Source: Spiro-02 sp034114085 (lineage in GTDB: Bacteria; Spirochaetota; Spirochaetia; Sphaerochaetales; Sphaerochaetaceae). From it: a stretch of 64,000 nucleotides of DNA. The stretch covers positions 1 through 64,000 of the forward strand of contig JAXEWB010000058.1 of the NCBI GenBank assembly GCA_034114085.1, given 5' to 3'. Position numbers and translations under genes: made by a program. Shown piece after piece: positions 25,683-35,235 of the stretch. Positions within the stretch are counted from its first letter, which is position 1. Each line of letters begins with the position of its first letter. The notes under the pieces were generated by a model, which saw nothing but the letters and a program-made list of their open reading frames with translations, ran no database searches and was not told the origin of the DNA.

Positions 25683-26591
25683 ATGAAACCTGTATTGCTG
25701 GTACTTGCCGCTGGGATGGGGAGCCGGTACGGTGGCGTCAAACAGATTGATTCCGTGGGGATGCATGGGGAGACCTTGCTTGATTTCGGAGTATACGATG
25801 CTCACAAGAGCGGCTATGGCAAAGTGGTGTTCATCATCCGCAAGGATATCGAGAAGGACTTCCGGGAACGTCTGTTCGACCGGATCGCCCGGAACATGGA
25901 CGCGGAGTATGTATTCCAGAGCCTAGATTCCCTGCTGACCCCGCAGCAGGTCGTTTTGGCGAAAGACAGGAAAAAGCCTTGGGGGACGATTCATGCCGTA
26001 TTGTGCGCCAGGGACGCCGTACAGGCTCCGTTCACGGTCATCAACGCCGACGACTATTATGGCCGGGATGCGTTCCAGACCATGGAAGGGCATTTGTCCC
26101 GGCTGGACAACGCGAGTGTCGAGCATGCGATGGTCGGCTATGTGCTGGAGAATACCATGAGCCTGAGCGGGTCAGTGTCCCGCGCCGTCTGTACAGTCAA
26201 GAACGACTATCTGGTGTCGATGCGTGAGAATACGAAGATCGAATACGTCGGCGACAGGATTATCAGCCATATCGATGACAAGGATGTTCCGTTGACCGGC
26301 AAGGAATGGGTGTCGATGAATTTCTTTGGCTTTACTCCCGCCGCATTCTCAGATTTTGACGGGTATTTTCAGAGATTCATTGAAAAGAATATCACTGCGG
26401 AAAAGACGGAATGCTATCTGCCCGAGGGGGCCAGCGACATCGTCACGTCCGGCGCAGGTAAGATCAAGTTCTATACGACCCAGGAGAAATGGTTCGGAAT
26501 GACCTATAGCGAAGACCGCGAGCTTGTTCGCCAGGCGCTGGCTGAGAAAATCGCCGCTGGATATTATCCTGAGAAGCTGTGGGAGCGTTAA
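25683..26591 (+). CDS. Nucleotidyltransferase of the NDP-sugar pyrophosphorylase type
   Basis: 302 residues from ATG 25683 (AAGAGGAGCG upstream; the frame extends to 25656 without a better start). The N-terminus LVLAAGMGSRYGGVKQID is the G-x-G-x-R nucleotide-binding loop of sugar-1-phosphate nucleotidyltransferases, and NADDYYGRDAF holds the acidic metal-binding pair. No sugar kinase or glycosyltransferase is nearby, so the sugar is unknown. Single gene with its own terminator. Confidence 0.8.
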   Translation: MKPVLLVLAAGMGSRYGGVKQIDSVGMHGETLLDFGVYDAHKSGYGKVVFIIRKDIEKDFRERLFDRIARNMDAEYVFQSLDSLLTPQQVVLAKDRKKPWGTIHAVLCARDAVQAPFTVINADDYYGRDAFQTMEGHLSRLDNASVEHAMVGYVLENTMSLSGSVSRAVCTVKNDYLVSMRENTKIEYVGDRIISHIDDKDVPLTGKEWVSMNFFGFTPAAFSDFDGYFQRFIEKNITAEKTECYLPEGASDIVTSGAGKIKFYTTQEKWFGMTYSEDRELVRQALAEKIAAGYYPEKLWER

Positions 26592-26617
26592 GGCTCTGGC
26601 TTTTGACCTCCGCATGA

Positions 26618-26669
26618 ACGAGACCGTTGTGACAGTCTAAAAAGACGTGCGCGACAGTCTCGTTTTTTT
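26618..26669 (+). terminator. Terminator after the nucleotidyltransferase
   Basis: ACGAGAC (26618-26624) pairs with GTCTCGT (26657-26663), followed by a T run; inner GTCT/AGAC pairing is also possible. Confidence 0.7.
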
Positions 26670-26853
26670 GTAGGTGACAAATTGCCCCGTATGGAAAAGT
26701 GTGTCGCAGTTTGGCATGCCCCTTCTATCGCAAGTGATATGGCCGCATTCCGGCTGAATGGAACATACTATGAGCTGACGCTCTAGCGCGGCCTTCATCC
26801 TCCATGCCGGAATAATGCGGCTCGAATACAGGATTCCCCCACGTCCCCTGCTC

Positions 26854-27816
26854 TCACCGGGGAACGTCGGGACTTCTGTGATCCGGATTCTCCGGCTTCT
26901 GTTTCGACATCTGGGTTACGTCGGCTTGGGAAGCGAGGGCGGCCTTCGCAATCGGAGTGAACCCCTCGCCAAGTACCTGATACGCTTCCTGAACGATCAT
27001 GAACGCCTTGTCGTCTATCTCATGGACGATGTTCGTCAGCCGGGATATCTTCTGGTTCGGCACCACAGTCATGATTACCGTCCTGTCGTTGCCGGTATAC
27101 ATGCCCGTCGCATGCAGCAACGTCCCGCCATGCCCCAACTCATCCATGATCGCCCGGCTGATCTGTTCCCTCCGGCCGCTGATGATATACACCGTCTTCG
27201 CGTATCTCGTCCCCATGGAAAGCACCACTTTGTCGATTACCACTCCCGTAATATATACGGTGATGATGGCATATAAAGCGCTTTCGATACCGAATGTGAA
27301 CGCAGATGCCAAGATGATGACCGCATCCACGAGAAACAACGATGTGCCGAGTGTCAGCTTGGTATAGCGGGCGAGTATCTGGGCGATGATATCCGTACCG
27401 CCCGTGTTCGAGCCGCTTTTCATGACAAGCCCGATGCCCGTGCCCATGATGACCCCGCCGAACAGGGCCGACAGCAGCACGCTCATCGGATGGTCGTAGT
27501 TGAGGATTCCGTCATAGCCGATCACCAGACAGATTCCGCTGGTGAACGCCGAGAGCAACAACGTGCCGATCAAGGACTTCAGGCCGTATTGCGCTCCGAA
27601 TATCTTCATGCCGACCAAGAACAGCGGGACGCTCTGGACCATGATCATAAGACCGGGATCCCATCCGAACGTATGGTAAAGGATGGTCGCTATGCCGCTG
27701 ACCCCGCCACTGGCTATTTTGGCCGGGTTCGCAAATACTGCGACACCTACCGCCGTGATAAAGGAACCGACCGCTATATAGAAGTATTCAGTGGCTTTGT
27801 GACGTTTGATTTCCAT
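26854..27816 (-). CDS. YitT family membrane protein (DUF161/DUF2179)
   Basis: About 320 residues. The first ~200 hold five to six membrane segments (for example YFYIAVGSFITAVGVAVF and SLIGTLLLSAFTSGICLVIG) with the family's GSNTGGTDIIAQIL motif. The last ~90 form a cytosolic DUF2179 domain (TVYIISGRREQISRAIMDEL; RTVIMTVVPNQKI). The substrate is unknown in the family. The start at 27816 (MEIKRHK) is preferred over a GTG at 27852 because family members begin close to the first membrane helix; neither has a strong ribosome site. Confidence 0.85.
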   Translation of the reverse strand: MEIKRHKATEYFYIAVGSFITAVGVAVFANPAKIASGGVSGIATILYHTFGWDPGLMIMVQSVPLFLVGMKIFGAQYGLKSLIGTLLLSAFTSGICLVIGYDGILNYDHPMSVLLSALFGGVIMGTGIGLVMKSGSNTGGTDIIAQILARYTKLTLGTSLFLVDAVIILASAFTFGIESALYAIITVYITGVVIDKVVLSMGTRYAKTVYIISGRREQISRAIMDELGHGGTLLHATGMYTGNDRTVIMTVVPNQKISRLTNIVHEIDDKAFMIVQEAYQVLGEGFTPIAKAALASQADVTQMSKQKPENPDHRSPDVPR

Positions 27817-27917
27817 GTTTCCAGTATACACCAACCCGTTTCGATAGACCACACCTTGACCGGAGGGGCTTACGGGGGTATGGTCATGTACATGAGAACA
27901 TGTGCAGGAGGTGTCCC

Positions 27918-29105
27918 ATGGAAAGCCAGCGGACGATTGAACCGGCGTATCTTGAATTTTGCCGGGAGGTTCTGTCGATACGGAGTCTATCCGGGGAGGA
28001 ACGTCAGGTCGCTTCGTTCCTTATGGACGGCATGCGTCGCGCCGGGTTTGATGAAGTAGTTTCCGACCGGTACGGCAATATCATCGGTACGGTAAAGGGT
28101 TCCGCCACCGGTCCTGTCGTGGTTCTGGAAGGGCACATGGACACCGTCCCCGTACCTGCTCCTGAACAATGGAAGCATGCGCCTTTCGAGTCTGTTGTTG
28201 CGGATGGCAAGCTGTATGGTCGGGGCGCGGCGGATATGAAGAGCGCATTGTGCGCCATGATCTGGGCAATCGGGGATTTGCTCAATGCCGGCTGGAGGCC
28301 GTCCGGCGACGTCCATGTCGTGGGTGTTGTTTACGAGGAAGTTTTTGAAGGCATCGCCTTCGGCAAGGCGTTGGATGCGCTGCGCCCCGATTTTGTAATT
28401 CTTGGCGAGGCGACCGAGCTACAGGTCTATACCGCGCAGAAGGGACGGGCGGAGATTGTATTGGAGACTTTCGGCAAGAATGCCCATTCGGCGAATCCTG
28501 AGAAGGGTGTCAACGCCGCCGACGCTTTGGTCCGGTTGCTTTCCCGTGTACGCGAATTGCCCTGTCCTTCGGATTCGTTGGTCGGAGACGGCCTCATGGT
28601 TTTAACCGATATCAAGAGCCTGCCGTATCCAGGAAAATCCGTCATCCCGCATCTTGCGAAAGCGACCTATGATCGCCGTCTGATAGTAGGGGAGACAGAA
28701 AACAACGTTCTGGCGCCGATTCAGGATATCATTGATAATTTGGCGATTACGGACGAAACCTTTTCCGCAAGAGCCTTGATCGCCAGCGACGAGCAGGTCT
28801 GCTATACAGGCGAACGTATAGGTGGGCGTCGTTTCTTTCCCGCTTGGAGTCTTGACCGTTCCCACCAGTTGGCCCGTTGCGCCATCGACGCGGTCGGGCA
28901 GGTCACAGGCGTCCAGGAGTCGGTCGGATCATACTATTTCTGCACCGATGGAAGCGAAAGCGCCGGACGCAGGGACATCGCCACAATCGGAATCGGCCCT
29001 TCGTCGCAAAAACTCGCCCATGTGACCGATGAATATGTCCCTCTTGACCATCTGGTGAAGGTCAGGGCTATCTACGCCCAGGCGTTGATAAATCTCTATG
29101 CGTAG
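27918..29105 (+). CDS. M20 family metallopeptidase (YgeY/ArgE/DapE type)
   Basis: 395 residues from ATG 27918 with AGGAGGTG upstream. The M20 metal sites are visible: EGHMDTVPVP (His and Asp), GRGAADMKSA (bridging Asp), YEEVFEG (catalytic/metal Glu pair), and a late His in KLAHVTDEYV. The arrangement resembles YgeY-type hydrolases annotated near selenium or purine catabolism, but no such neighbours are present. Likely a cytosolic amidohydrolase or dipeptidase. Confidence 0.85.
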   Translation: MESQRTIEPAYLEFCREVLSIRSLSGEERQVASFLMDGMRRAGFDEVVSDRYGNIIGTVKGSATGPVVVLEGHMDTVPVPAPEQWKHAPFESVVADGKLYGRGAADMKSALCAMIWAIGDLLNAGWRPSGDVHVVGVVYEEVFEGIAFGKALDALRPDFVILGEATELQVYTAQKGRAEIVLETFGKNAHSANPEKGVNAADALVRLLSRVRELPCPSDSLVGDGLMVLTDIKSLPYPGKSVIPHLAKATYDRRLIVGETENNVLAPIQDIIDNLAITDETFSARALIASDEQVCYTGERIGGRRFFPAWSLDRSHQLARCAIDAVGQVTGVQESVGSYYFCTDGSESAGRRDIATIGIGPSSQKLAHVTDEYVPLDHLVKVRAIYAQALINLYA

Positions 29106-29119
29106 GGGATAGGGTAGTG

Positions 29120-29698
29120 TCAGGTGATTTTCTCCGGCAACGCTACTTCTTGTTTTTCCATTCGTTCCAGCAGGCGTACTGGATTGTCATCGACCAAAAG
29201 GGAATCCATGACGATGGATTTGACGAAGCCTGCTTCACAACTGTGGCGGAGGAACGCGAGCAGACCGTCGTAGAATCCAGCGACATTCAGGAGAGCTACC
29301 GGTTTGGAATGATACCTGAGCTGCTGCCAGGTGAATATCTCAAGGATTTCCTCGAAAGTCCCTATGCCCCCCGGCAACGCCACGAAACCATCAGCCCTGC
29401 GGTACATTTCCGCCTTCCGCTGATGCATGCCCTCTACGACGACAAGCTCATCGTGTACGGTCTTGTTGCAGATTTTCGGCAGATGCAATTTTTCAGGAAT
29501 GACGCCGACGACCGCGCCTCCCCGGACATGGAGCGTTTCCGCGACTTTTCCCATCAGCCCGATGTTCCCGCCCCCGTAGACCAATCCGATCCCCCGTTCT
29601 GCCATGGCGTTCGCCATGCCGACCGCCGCCGTTTCATACTGTTCGTCGTTGCCGAGCGATGAACCGCAGAATACCGCGAGTCGTTCCAACTTGCCCAT
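29120..29698 (-). CDS. LOG family protein (nucleoside 5'-monophosphate phosphoribohydrolase)
   Basis: 192 residues from the ATG at 29698 (GGAGGA upstream; the longer frame to 29833 runs through non-coding sequence). The hallmark motifs are intact: VYGGGNIGLMG near residue 40 and PGGIGTFEEI near 110. Family enzymes split nucleoside monophosphates into base and ribose 5-phosphate. It converges with the M20 peptidase gene, 14 bases apart. Confidence 0.88.
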   Translation of the reverse strand: MGKLERLAVFCGSSLGNDEQYETAAVGMANAMAERGIGLVYGGGNIGLMGKVAETLHVRGGAVVGVIPEKLHLPKICNKTVHDELVVVEGMHQRKAEMYRRADGFVALPGGIGTFEEILEIFTWQQLRYHSKPVALLNVAGFYDGLLAFLRHSCEAGFVKSIVMDSLLVDDNPVRLLERMEKQEVALPEKIT

Positions 29699-29924
29699 GT
29701 AAGCGTCCTCCACAGACACCCTAGCACATCTTGGGGGTGCATGATAAGGGTGACTCTTTTGCTGGTCTCCGGGTATGGTTCTGATTTTTTTGTAGTGAAT
29801 CATGTCACCAGAATGAAGTTTGTTTGTTGTCATATGGAATTGTGTTATAGTATACTACATCTGATGAGGTTGTAGTTGCCGTCTTTGTCTGATACTGGCA
29901 ATTGTTCCGTTAGAGGAGAAAAAT

Positions 29925-31202
29925 ATGCATAAGAACAACGGTATGAAAAAACTGATCGCGGTTCTGTTGGCCCTGCTGGTCCTGGTCCCGGCCAGCTTGT
30001 TCGCGGTTCCTGTCGTTATCACTTGGGAATGGCTGATGGAAGACCCTGATGTAACGGCGTTCCGATATCAGGTGGATGGGGAAGATCCCGCCGCTTGGAC
30101 TGTGGTTGATTCGAGCGTGACCAGCTATACTGTCGAGGGAATTGAGGGTTCTGTCACCCATTCTCTATATCTCCAGCAATCCTACGATGGCGAGAACTGG
30201 AGCGTTAGCGCGATTTCCCTTGTTGAACCCCTGGCTGCGGAACCCGCTCCGGAAGCCGTCGCGGAAGCTCCCGTTGTAGTCGCTGAAAAGCCCGCCATTG
30301 AAGCTGCCGCTGCGGAGACAACGGCTAAGCCTGAAGCTGAACCAGTCGCCAAGGCCGTAACCGAGCCGGTCGCTGAACCGGTGGTCGAGCCAGTAGTCGA
30401 GCCGGAGCCTGTGGTTCCTGCCGTGGCCGGACCAGTGGTTGAGCCCGTTGCCGAATCTGTGGCTGAGCCGGCTGTTGAGCCTGTTGTTACGCCGGTCGCA
30501 GAACCAAAATCCGTTGCGGCTCCTGTCGTTGCTGTTTCCATTCCGGAAGAACCGGTTCCGCAAGCCGTCGCCGAGCCAGCGGTTGAACCCGCTCCTGTCG
30601 CCGTGCCCGTACCGGCCAAGGAAGCCGAGACGAAGCCTGCGTACAATGACTTCTCATTCGGGCTTGACCTCTCCCTCGGCGCCATGGTGAACAAATGGAT
30701 GCCGACGGTCGCCGGTGCTTCCGACTATAAGTCGCTTTCCAGCCTTTCTCCCGCCGCTTCCTTGGGCTTCAAGTTCAACAACATCGTCGGGTTGGGCAAT
30801 AACTTTGGTGTCGGCCTCCGTGTTGACGCCGGGTATATGATGATGATCGATGGCGGCTGGGGTTCTTTCTTCAAGGATTTGTTCAGTTCACAGTTCGTTG
30901 ACACGTTGAAGGGCGCGACCCATGTCGCTACCGTCAGCCTGATGCCAAAGCTTGATATCGCGTTCGGCGGCAAGGCCGGTATGGCCATTGAAGCCGGTGC
31001 GGAGGGTTTCTTCTCCTTCCCGCCGATCAAGACCGCGGACGCCGCCAAGAAAGTTGGCATTGACTGGGGTCTTGCCGCCGGTGTCCAGTTCGACTTTATG
31101 TTGAACGATTGGTTCTCCTTGGGCCTCAACGCCCGCTACCACTACATCTGGAACTATCGGCATTACGTCGATGGCAGACTGGTGCTGGGATTCCATTTCT
31201 AG
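29925..31202 (+). CDS. Outer-membrane-type protein with Pro/Glu/Val/Ala linker and C-terminal beta-barrel
   Basis: 425 residues. Signal peptide (LIAVLLALLVLVPASLFA). Then a short fibronectin-like segment (ITWEWLMEDPDVTAFRYQ ... SYTVEGIEG). A linker (~100-240) of irregular PEPVVEP/AEPVAEP repeats follows. The C-terminal ~185 residues (FSFGLDLSLGAMVNKW to GRLVLGFHF) show alternating beta strands ending in a terminal Phe, as in outer membrane barrels. The linker may span the periplasm or bind peptidoglycan. This architecture is, from memory, common in Sphaerochaeta-like spirochaetes. Strong terminator at 31226. Confidence 0.75.
   Translation: MHKNNGMKKLIAVLLALLVLVPASLFAVPVVITWEWLMEDPDVTAFRYQVDGEDPAAWTVVDSSVTSYTVEGIEGSVTHSLYLQQSYDGENWSVSAISLVEPLAAEPAPEAVAEAPVVVAEKPAIEAAAAETTAKPEAEPVAKAVTEPVAEPVVEPVVEPEPVVPAVAGPVVEPVAESVAEPAVEPVVTPVAEPKSVAAPVVAVSIPEEPVPQAVAEPAVEPAPVAVPVPAKEAETKPAYNDFSFGLDLSLGAMVNKWMPTVAGASDYKSLSSLSPAASLGFKFNNIVGLGNNFGVGLRVDAGYMMMIDGGWGSFFKDLFSSQFVDTLKGATHVATVSLMPKLDIAFGGKAGMAIEAGAEGFFSFPPIKTADAAKKVGIDWGLAAGVQFDFMLNDWFSLGLNARYHYIWNYRHYVDGRLVLGFHF
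30226..30645 (+). repeat. Low-complexity Pro/Glu/Val/Ala coding repeat
   Basis: Irregular 9-15 bp units encoding EPV, AEPV and VEPV inside the barrel protein. Such stretches are prone to length change by slippage. Confidence 0.75.
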
Positions 31203-31225
31203 GATTTGATTTTCCGGTCGGATAG

Positions 31226-31273
31226 AAAAGGAGCTGCGCAAGGTCCGGTAGCGGACTGAGCGCAGCTCCTTTT
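31226..31273 (+). terminator. Strong rho-independent terminator
   Basis: AAAAGGAGCTGCGC pairs perfectly with GCGCAGCTCCTTTT; an inner GTCCG/CGGAC stem extends the hairpin. Confidence 0.9.
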
Positions 31274-31441
31274 GTTTGTCTGTCGCCAATTGAAAACCCG
31301 ATATTTTTATATGGAACTCTTTTGCAATAAACCAGTTCATTCATAGATAATTATTTATATTGTAAAAACTTTACAGACACGGAATGTCAGCGTATCATAT
31401 TGTTGAGGGCGATAGAAAATAATTTACAAGGAGAGTGAGGA

Positions 31442-31984
31442 ATGGAAAGAAAGACTGTATGTTTCTCAGACGACGTTTGGTCCGATCTGGTGGAAAGAAC
31501 CGGTATCCTGTACCATTTTGACGAATCCGTTCAGGAACGTATCGCTTCCTGTGGATTGTTCAAACTCGCCGCGGCGTTGCCGTTCCTATCCGGAGCGAAG
31601 GACGCCTACCGGATTTCCCTGAACAACCTGATGTTGATTCTCGTCATGTCGATGAAGGGAGTCGGCAAGGATATCTTCCTCCATGACCAGACCGACGACC
31701 AAGACGTCCTGCATCGGTTGCAGTTGTTGTACCATGCTGACGGCGATCATGACATCCAGATGCGTGGACTTGCCCTTTTGGCGATTGTCATGATCAACGA
31801 CTACTGCACGGACAAGGTGGAGGATTCCAAGAATGGGAAATACAACCCCGTACTGACCGGCGCCTGGGATTCTGATGCGAAACGGGCTGAGCTTGTCTCA
31901 TATATAAAAAGCGTGTCCTGTCCGGAAATGGATGAAGTGTTTCCTCTGGCTGCCGCGGTCTCTCAAGATATGTGGTGGTTTTAA
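31442..31984 (+). CDS. Unrecognised cytosolic protein upstream of a membrane LuxR regulator
   Basis: 180 residues, MERKTVCFSDDVWSDLVERT and onward. No signal peptide; mostly helical, with a hydrophobic stretch (ISLNNLMLILVMSMKGVG) that is too short and mixed to be a sure membrane segment. AAGGAGAGTGAGGA precedes the ATG. The next gene begins 5 bases after its stop, so the two are very probably co-transcribed. I do not recognise the family. It could be a signal partner of the membrane regulator. Confidence 0.6.
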   Translation: MERKTVCFSDDVWSDLVERTGILYHFDESVQERIASCGLFKLAAALPFLSGAKDAYRISLNNLMLILVMSMKGVGKDIFLHDQTDDQDVLHRLQLLYHADGDHDIQMRGLALLAIVMINDYCTDKVEDSKNGKYNPVLTGAWDSDAKRAELVSYIKSVSCPEMDEVFPLAAAVSQDMWWF

Positions 31985-31989
31985 CCGTC

Positions 31990-32796
31990 ATGTCTAATAA
32001 GATTGCTTGCTTCAAAATACAGAAGGCGTTCGGTATAGTACTGTCCATTGCCAGTGTCATAGCTACCGCCAATAACCTGTGGTACTTCATGGACAATGGG
32101 AATTCAATCGCCGACTTCCTGACGAACATCACGAATATCATTTTGCTGGTCGGTCTGGTTTTCTTCATATTGTCGGCGGTCATCGACAATGTGTGGCTGA
32201 GATATGTGCAGGTAGGTATCCTGTATCTCCATAGTCTGCTGGTGTTCAGCTTCGATACCGGGTTTGTCTCCGCATGGGGTTTATTGTCCATCGTATGTCT
32301 GCTTTGTCATGCCTATGGTTTTCTGCACCGATTCAGGCAGGCAAAGCTCGTCTGCCTGTGCGCCGGATGTCTTGTCGTCGTGATATCCATTGGCATAGTA
32401 CGGGGGAATCTGGTGCGTTCTCTCTCTGGTGTGGTGAACGGTTCCCTGTATTTTGGACTTCTTGCGTATCTGTTTGTAACGATACCTCGTGGAGAGGGTG
32501 GGGAAAGTGAAGAAAACGACAAGGCCATAGCTACCGATGCCACGATGCCTCATGATCGGGCGGAAACTCTCCGGACATGGTTGGAGAAGAACCAGTCCGA
32601 GGTCCATTTTACCGAGAAGGAGATGGATGTCCTCTGCCTGTTTGTAGAAAGCGGTGGACGGTTCAGCAACAAGGAAATAGCTGGCCAACTTGGATATAGC
32701 CTGCCTACTGTAAAGATGGTGTTCCATCAACTTCTGCATAAGTTCGGTGTTCAGTCTCGTACGGAGTTGTTGAAACGATTGCTTGATTTAGTGTAA
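31990..32796 (+). CDS. Membrane-anchored LuxR/GerE-type transcription regulator
   Basis: 268 residues. Six predicted membrane segments in the first ~165 (including FGIVLSIASVIATANNLWYF, IILLVGLVFFILSAVI and LVCLCAGCLVVVISIGIV), a short charged linker, and a C-terminal GerE-type helix-turn-helix (FTEKEMDVLCLFVESGGRFS, NKEIAGQLGYSLPTVKMVFH). The HTH must act while tethered to the membrane or after cleavage. Start at 31990 (MSNKIACF) is chosen; an in-frame ATG at 31972 lies inside the previous gene. It probably senses a membrane or lipophilic signal; target unknown. Confidence 0.75.
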   Translation: MSNKIACFKIQKAFGIVLSIASVIATANNLWYFMDNGNSIADFLTNITNIILLVGLVFFILSAVIDNVWLRYVQVGILYLHSLLVFSFDTGFVSAWGLLSIVCLLCHAYGFLHRFRQAKLVCLCAGCLVVVISIGIVRGNLVRSLSGVVNGSLYFGLLAYLFVTIPRGEGGESEENDKAIATDATMPHDRAETLRTWLEKNQSEVHFTEKEMDVLCLFVESGGRFSNKEIAGQLGYSLPTVKMVFHQLLHKFGVQSRTELLKRLLDLV

Positions 32797-32801
32797 TTGA
32801 C

Positions 32802-34541
32802 CTATTCTCTTTCATTGCCTTTGACTGTGGAAAAGAATATTTCACCTTGGATATTGCCGGAGATGATGGTGTATATTCGGTCTGTCCCCATCCTTGTCTG
32901 CGGCGGGAGGAAACCAAATGTATATCGGGGAAGCTGGGGTGTTTTCTGTCCGTATGAGATCGTAGCTGGTTGGCCGATTATCCTATCCCCGACACTTCCC
33001 ATGGCACTGAACACCTCCAGGGGTTCCCCTGTGGCTGGATCGGTCCTGTATTGGAATGTTTCAGCCGTTGTCCGTTGCCTGTTGATTGCGCAGAACATCT
33101 CGCCAAGTAACGCATTGGAGGTCCTTTTCCCGTCATATGCCAGCCCTATCGCTTCCCAGCCGGTATGTTCCGACTCTATCATTCTCCGAAGGAACGCGAT
33201 GCCTCCATTGTCCACGACGTTCCCATTTTGATCAAAATCCATGCCGCCTTGCTTCCAAAAGAGCCAGCTCAGCAAAAGCATGATTGCGCCTCTGGATCCC
33301 GCGGTATCCGTGATTGATGTGAATGAATAGGCGATAGGGGAAGAAAGGTAACGTTCCAGAAACCTGATGTTCCCGCCACTTACCCCCAACCCACATAGGT
33401 TTTCGCTCAGATGGCTCCAACCTTCGTCAAGGAACAGGTCCGCTTGGGTCATCTCCTTTCCATCATGAATTCTTCGCCAGGTCTTTACTGAAAATGTGAT
33501 GGCATGAGTAAGCTCGTGTCCAATAGTAGCCAGAATTGACTCCACCGAATACGATTCGTTCTCGTCAGATGGTACAGCGACATAGAGAATGTCCATTTCA
33601 TTACTGTTCGGATTATAATGTGGAGAAGAGGCGTTGGTATTCCGGGAAAAGAAATCATTAGGATTGAAGAATCCGACGGCCAGCTTTTCCGCATTGATGG
33701 TCGGACAGAAAAGAATCGCTATCTTGCCATCTTGATCTATATCGGTCCAGTCTCCCCATATGGAGGTGATGCGAGGAATCACAAGAGTATCCAGTCTGTT
33801 GATGAAACCGGCCAAAACCGCTGGTTCAATCTTCACGCCGGTTGGTTTCCAGAGTTTGTATTTCTCTCCTTCATGAAGTACCGCCGCCTCGACTTCATGG
33901 GCTTTGCCCATCTGGCTTGTGGTATTGATGACCCGGAACATCCTTGGCCCATCCCCGTCCATAACGGATAGCGTTCTGGAAGCCGATACGGGAAGCTGGG
34001 TTGCGGCGGTCAACGGTATGCGGATATCTCTGACCGGTTCGTCCATAATCATGCTCTGACCGGTCGATACTGACCGGTCTGCCGGCTGCGTGTCATACGA
34101 GACAGATATGCTGTTGGCGAACCCGTCAAGCGCCAGCAACGCAGGGTATTGAATGCCCGGCGGAAGCATGCACTTCTGGGTGGTGGATACGATCAGGTAG
34201 CGGCGTTCCTCCAGTGGCAGCTGGATACGGTGCCGTACAGAGAATGTTGAACTCGTGCTCTGCGATTTGTAGCTGACTGTCACTGCGTAAGTCCCCGCTT
34301 CCAATAACAGCGACTTTCCGTTGCCGGTGAACATACCGTCATGCGTACTGAGCGTCCAGTGGACATCTTCTGTGAGTATGTTTGTCTGGAAGTAGACGGG
34401 ACTGTCATCATGATATATCCATTCTGGGGTCGGGGAGAGTATGCGTAGGGATGGGGACTGTCTACTGGTGTCGAGCGAGCATGACATAATGTTCAGACAT
34501 GCTATTACACAGGCTACGGCAAATATTGTCTTACGTAACAT
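32802..34541 (-). CDS. Exported lipoprotein metallopeptidase, gluzincin (M30/hyicolysin-like)
   Basis: 579 residues from ATG 34541. Lipoprotein signal ending LNIMSC (Cys ~21). An N-terminal beta-sandwich-like region (~30-250) precedes a catalytic domain with HExxH in TIGHELTHAITF and the third ligand downstream in FLDEGWSHLSENL. The pattern IDQDGKIAILFCPTI ... NEMDILYVAVP resembles M30-type peptidases of spirochaetes. It should act on proteins at the cell surface. Last gene of a five- to six-gene minus-strand operon; its start overlaps the end of the preceding lipoprotein gene by 11 bases. Confidence 0.78.
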   Translation of the reverse strand: MLRKTIFAVACVIACLNIMSCSLDTSRQSPSLRILSPTPEWIYHDDSPVYFQTNILTEDVHWTLSTHDGMFTGNGKSLLLEAGTYAVTVSYKSQSTSSTFSVRHRIQLPLEERRYLIVSTTQKCMLPPGIQYPALLALDGFANSISVSYDTQPADRSVSTGQSMIMDEPVRDIRIPLTAATQLPVSASRTLSVMDGDGPRMFRVINTTSQMGKAHEVEAAVLHEGEKYKLWKPTGVKIEPAVLAGFINRLDTLVIPRITSIWGDWTDIDQDGKIAILFCPTINAEKLAVGFFNPNDFFSRNTNASSPHYNPNSNEMDILYVAVPSDENESYSVESILATIGHELTHAITFSVKTWRRIHDGKEMTQADLFLDEGWSHLSENLCGLGVSGGNIRFLERYLSSPIAYSFTSITDTAGSRGAIMLLLSWLFWKQGGMDFDQNGNVVDNGGIAFLRRMIESEHTGWEAIGLAYDGKRTSNALLGEMFCAINRQRTTAETFQYRTDPATGEPLEVFSAMGSVGDRIIGQPATISYGQKTPQLPRYTFGFLPPQTRMGTDRIYTIISGNIQGEIFFSTVKGNERE

Positions 34542-35217
34542 TAAAGCGTACCTTTGAGCTGGAACAGGAGGACGCGGAGTAGTAGTCCTCGTTTTGAAAC
34601 GTCGGGTCTCCGAATAGTGATTGTGCCAGAATCTCCAGATAATAGCTGCCGTTGGCGAGGGTTTCTGCTGGGATCTGAACCGAAGTTCCCGCAGTGGAAG
34701 TAGAATAGAGTGTCTGGACGGCATCCTTGATGGATATTTGGTATACACAGTCGTTTGCCGAAGGACTCCATGCAATCTGGACCGTCGCCGCCGAATCCAG
34801 GCTTGTGCCGCTGAGTACGGAGTGTCCCGCGCTATCCTCGAACAACGTCACGGCTGGCGCCGTGGAAAGGAACCGGTGGGGGATGGTGTACGAGATAGTC
34901 TTCCTGTTCGCGTTTGACTGCACAGAGAACCTGTATCCCTGAGTTTCCGATAGTGGGAGTGTCTTTGTCCTGTAGCAGTACATTGCCGTGTCGAAGTCCA
35001 GCTTTGTCACGATGTTGTCCATTGTGGTGACGAGGACCACGGCCCCTGTAAGTGCATTGCCGTCGGATCCTTCCAGATAGACGCTGGCCGTAGCCATGGA
35101 ACTTGAAGCCGAGGATTCCACTGTCGTCCTGATGCGTACCGCCTGACGTCGTTCACAGCCGCAGAACAGGAGCAGGGTCAGAAAGGAGATGACGACTGAC
35201 GTTCGGAATGCTTTCAT
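34531..35217 (-). CDS. Small beta-rich lipoprotein of unknown function
   Basis: 228 residues with a lipoprotein signal (VVISFLTLLLFCGC, Cys ~21). Two fibronectin/carboxypeptidase-regulatory-like segments appear: ASVYLEGSDGNALTGAVVLV and VQIAWSPSANDCVYQISI ... NGSYYLEILAQ. Such domains often bind carbohydrate or proteins outside the cell. GGGGAGAG precedes the ATG. Position between a beta-propeller lipoprotein and the metallopeptidase suggests a joint surface role. Confidence 0.65.
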   Translation of the reverse strand: MKAFRTSVVISFLTLLLFCGCERRQAVRIRTTVESSASSSMATASVYLEGSDGNALTGAVVLVTTMDNIVTKLDFDTAMYCYRTKTLPLSETQGYRFSVQSNANRKTISYTIPHRFLSTAPAVTLFEDSAGHSVLSGTSLDSAATVQIAWSPSANDCVYQISIKDAVQTLYSTSTAGTSVQIPAETLANGSYYLEILAQSLFGDPTFQNEDYYSASSCSSSKVRFNVT

Positions 35218-35235
35218 TTCAATGCTCTCCCCATT

